Below, one piece after another: positions 62,313-64,000 of a stretch of DNA of 64,000 nt; within the stretch, counting starts at the first letter, position 1, and every line of letters starts with the position of its first letter. Below the pieces are notes generated by a model. The model was not told the origin of the DNA. It saw nothing but the letters and a program-made list of their open reading frames with translations, and searched no databases. The stretch comes from Candidatus Mediterraneibacter pullicola (GTDB lineage: Bacteria > Bacillota > Clostridia > Lachnospirales > Lachnospiraceae): NCBI GenBank assembly GCA_019117065.1, contig DXAK01000008.1, positions 62,001-126,000 of the forward strand, written 5' to 3'. The translations under genes and the position numbers were made by a program.

Positions 62313-64000
62313 TCATAACTGTTTGTCTTCGTCTTTGCAAGGGCAAGCATCATACTCCTTGGCCAGTGTCAGGATATTCCGATTTTCCCGGTATTCGTAT
62401 CCGATGCTGTCCATGAATTTTTTCACCATAAAGAACCCAAGACCGCCGATCTCCCGCTCCTTAGCCGAGAGGGTGATGTCGGGGTCGGGTTTTGCCGTGG
62501 GGTCGTAGGGACGCCCGTCGTCGGTAAAGACGAGCATGATCCTGCCGTCACGGACATCGCACTCGGCCTCCGCCTCGGAGGCTCCGCTGTAGCTAAGGAT
62601 ATTTGAAAACACCTCGTCCACCACGACGTTCATCTTTATGATAATCTTCGGCGGGATGCCCGCTTCCTCCAGCGTGCGCTCCACGAATCCGCTCACTTTC
62701 TCTATGCTGTCTTTGGTGGGCGTAAGCCGGATGGAATTTTTCGGCAGGAGCTTCAGATGGAGCATGGTAATATCATCGAACTGAGGCGCGTCGCCCACGA
62801 ACCGGTCCACATCCTCCCTGACTGCCCGGCAGATCTCCTCTGCACGGACATCCCCCAGAGTGTTCAGTGTGCCCAGCAGCCTGTCGTCTCCGTAGAGCTC
62901 ATTATCTGTGTCGGTCGCCTCGGTCACACCATCCGTATACAGAAAGATCTCATCTCCCGGATAGAGTTTCAGTTCCCCGCTCTTGTACTGTGTCTCCTCC
63001 AAGCCCGCAAGGACAAAGCCCGGATGGGACTTGAAATACTCGAACCTGCCGCCCCCGCGGCGGACAATGGGAGGATTGTGCCCCGCATTGACAAACGTGA
63101 CTGTATGCGTGGTAAAGCTTAAGATCCCCATCCAGCAGGTCACAAACATCTCCGCGTCGTTTTCCTCGCACAGAGCGCGGTTTGCCTTTGTCAAGATCTT
63201 GGCGGTGTCCGTCTCGTTATCTGCATAGCTCTTGATCAGCGTCTTTGCGTTCATCATGAACATCGCCGCCGTGATCCCTTTTCCCGAGACGTCCGCAATG
63301 AGGAATGCAAGGCGGTTCTCATCCAGAAGATAAAAATCATAAAAATCTCCTCCCACCTCTTTTGCCGTATCCATCATCGCGAATATATCAAAATCAGTGC
63401 GGTCCGGATAAGGCGGGAACACGCCGGGCAGGGTGGACGACTGGATGATCTTCGCCATCTCAAGTTCCTTGTCGATCCGCGCCGCCGCCTCAGCGATATA
63501 ACCTTTCAGCGTGACCACCGTGGAGTTGATGTCATCGGACAGGGAGACAAACTCCTCGTTGGTGCGCACGTTCACTGACACGTTAAGATTGCCTCCCGTG
63601 ATCTCACTTAAGGAGCGATTGATCTTGTGGATGTTCTCCACCACCAGCTTCTTGATCAGGAAGTACACGAGGATAAAGAGCACCGCGAATATGATGATCT
63701 CCATGAACACTGTCACACAGACCGACAGGTCCCGCGAGAACATTACTTCGCTCACCGGCTCTACGGCGACAATATAATACCCCTCCGTCTCCGTGTAGAT
63801 ACAGTAGCTTTCCTCCCCGTAGACCGTGCTCTCGAACCGCTCATTTTCGGGCATGGCTGCCGTGTCGATCCAGATGCCCGTCGCGTCGAGGTTTTTCCCC
63901 TCATTGCCATGGGGGTCACTGACGATGGTCCAGTCCTCCGCGGCGATGATCATATAGCCGTTCTCTCCCACATGGCGGTTTCTTGTCACGCCAATAACCT
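62313..64000 (-). CDS. Membrane PP2C (SpoIIE-type) phosphatase fused to RsbW-like ATPase, partial
   Basis: The frame stays open to the window edge, so the N terminus is missing. In order it has an extracellular sensor part resembling a dCache domain (GYMIIAAEDWTIVSDP), a membrane helix (VCVTVFMEIIIFAVLFILVY), a HAMP-like linker, and a PP2C domain with DTAKEVGGDFYDFYLL and LADVSGKG-like FLIADVSGKGITA. The C-terminal HATPase domain has the N box VVDEVFSNILSYSG, FTDDGRPYDPT and GGLGFFMVKK. It would both dephosphorylate and phosphorylate the downstream STAS protein. Confidence 0.9.
   Translation of the reverse strand, partial: VIGVTRNRHVGENGYMIIAAEDWTIVSDPHGNEGKNLDATGIWIDTAAMPENERFESTVYGEESYCIYTETEGYYIVAVEPVSEVMFSRDLSVCVTVFMEIIIFAVLFILVYFLIKKLVVENIHKINRSLSEITGGNLNVSVNVRTNEEFVSLSDDINSTVVTLKGYIAEAAARIDKELEMAKIIQSSTLPGVFPPYPDRTDFDIFAMMDTAKEVGGDFYDFYLLDENRLAFLIADVSGKGITAAMFMMNAKTLIKSYADNETDTAKILTKANRALCEENDAEMFVTCWMGILSFTTHTVTFVNAGHNPPIVRRGGGRFEYFKSHPGFVLAGLEETQYKSGELKLYPGDEIFLYTDGVTEATDTDNELYGDDRLLGTLNTLGDVRAEEICRAVREDVDRFVGDAPQFDDITMLHLKLLPKNSIRLTPTKDSIEKVSGFVERTLEEAGIPPKIIIKMNVVVDEVFSNILSYSGASEAEAECDVRDGRIMLVFTDDGRPYDPTAKPDPDITLSAKEREIGGLGFFMVKKFMDSIGYEYRENRNILTLAKEYDACPCKDEDKQL

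Noticed and set aside
1-64000. CRISPR arrays, tRNA or rRNA genes, transposases, prophage
   Set aside because: No regularly spaced repeats, cloverleaf sequences, rRNA stretches or recombinase motifs were recognised on either strand by eye.

Overview
The window looks like a chromosomal segment from a strictly anaerobic, low-to-moderate-GC Gram-positive bacterium of class Clostridia, most likely a Lachnospiraceae member. The lineage is inferred from gene content and order, not from a search. Evidence includes AGGAGG-type ribosome binding sites, sigma-A-type promoters, the order yceD-rpmF-plsX-acpP-rnc-smc-ftsY, a (Re)-type citrate synthase, ferredoxin-linked indolepyruvate oxidoreductase, an A-type flavoprotein, a single-chain PurL and an RsgI-like anti-sigma factor. 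Most genes lie on the minus strand. I see no tRNA, rRNA, CRISPR array, transposase or prophage, and no gene-free stretch longer than 300 bases.

Layout. 1-216: 3' end of prs (+), then a hairpin repeat. 302-9447 (-): yceD-rpmF-plsX-acpP-rnc-smc-ftsY, followed by ilvA and a DUF1653 gene. 9556-14820: pta-ackA, mgtE and, divergently, tmcAL; acetate is made by the first pair and used as substrate by TmcAL. 14859-18175: (Re)-citrate synthase, a GntR repressor and isocitrate dehydrogenase, with a perfect palindromic operator over the promoter; this is the oxidative arm toward 2-oxoglutarate. 18349-25167: leuB-ilvD-ilvB-serC-serA, for branched-chain amino acids and serine. 25338-30097: yajC, an L,D-transpeptidase with tgt downstream, and aroC. 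30221-38160: purL, a DUF1461 membrane protein, a LysR regulator and an XPD/DinG-type helicase.

38197-40330 is a radical-SAM plus DUF4130 DNA-repair pair under two LexA/SOS boxes. 40592-42493 is ptsH-ptsI, whose HPr carries Arg in place of the regulatory Ser46. 42557-45732 is a sulfur block: a cysteine-free Rrf2 (CymR-like) regulator, metY and cysK, preceded by a second, cysteine-bearing Rrf2 regulator. 45970-47772 holds cspA and, on the other strand, an AT-rich three-gene cassette: small secreted Cys-rich protein with a calcium-loop motif, ECF sigma factor, RsgI-like anti-sigma factor.

47973-53970 is an arylacetate module: two PaaK-type aryl-CoA ligases, IorA, IorB and two ACT-domain proteins. 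Upstream lies a duplicated 63-bp unit with a -10 box and two hairpins. 54241-56525 holds an ArsC-like protein, an FprA flavodiiron protein and a short cytidylate-kinase-like protein. 56612-64000 (-) holds a SpoIIE-type phosphatase with a fused histidine-kinase-like ATPase (runs off the window), a STAS protein, pth, mfd and a PrsA/SurA-like lipoprotein foldase.

The best candidates for under-described biology are the secreted-protein/ECF-sigma/anti-sigma cassette, the covarying hairpin repeat after prs and serA, the SOS-controlled radical-SAM/DUF4130 pair, and the aryl-CoA ligase/Ior/ACT cluster with its duplicated promoter unit.
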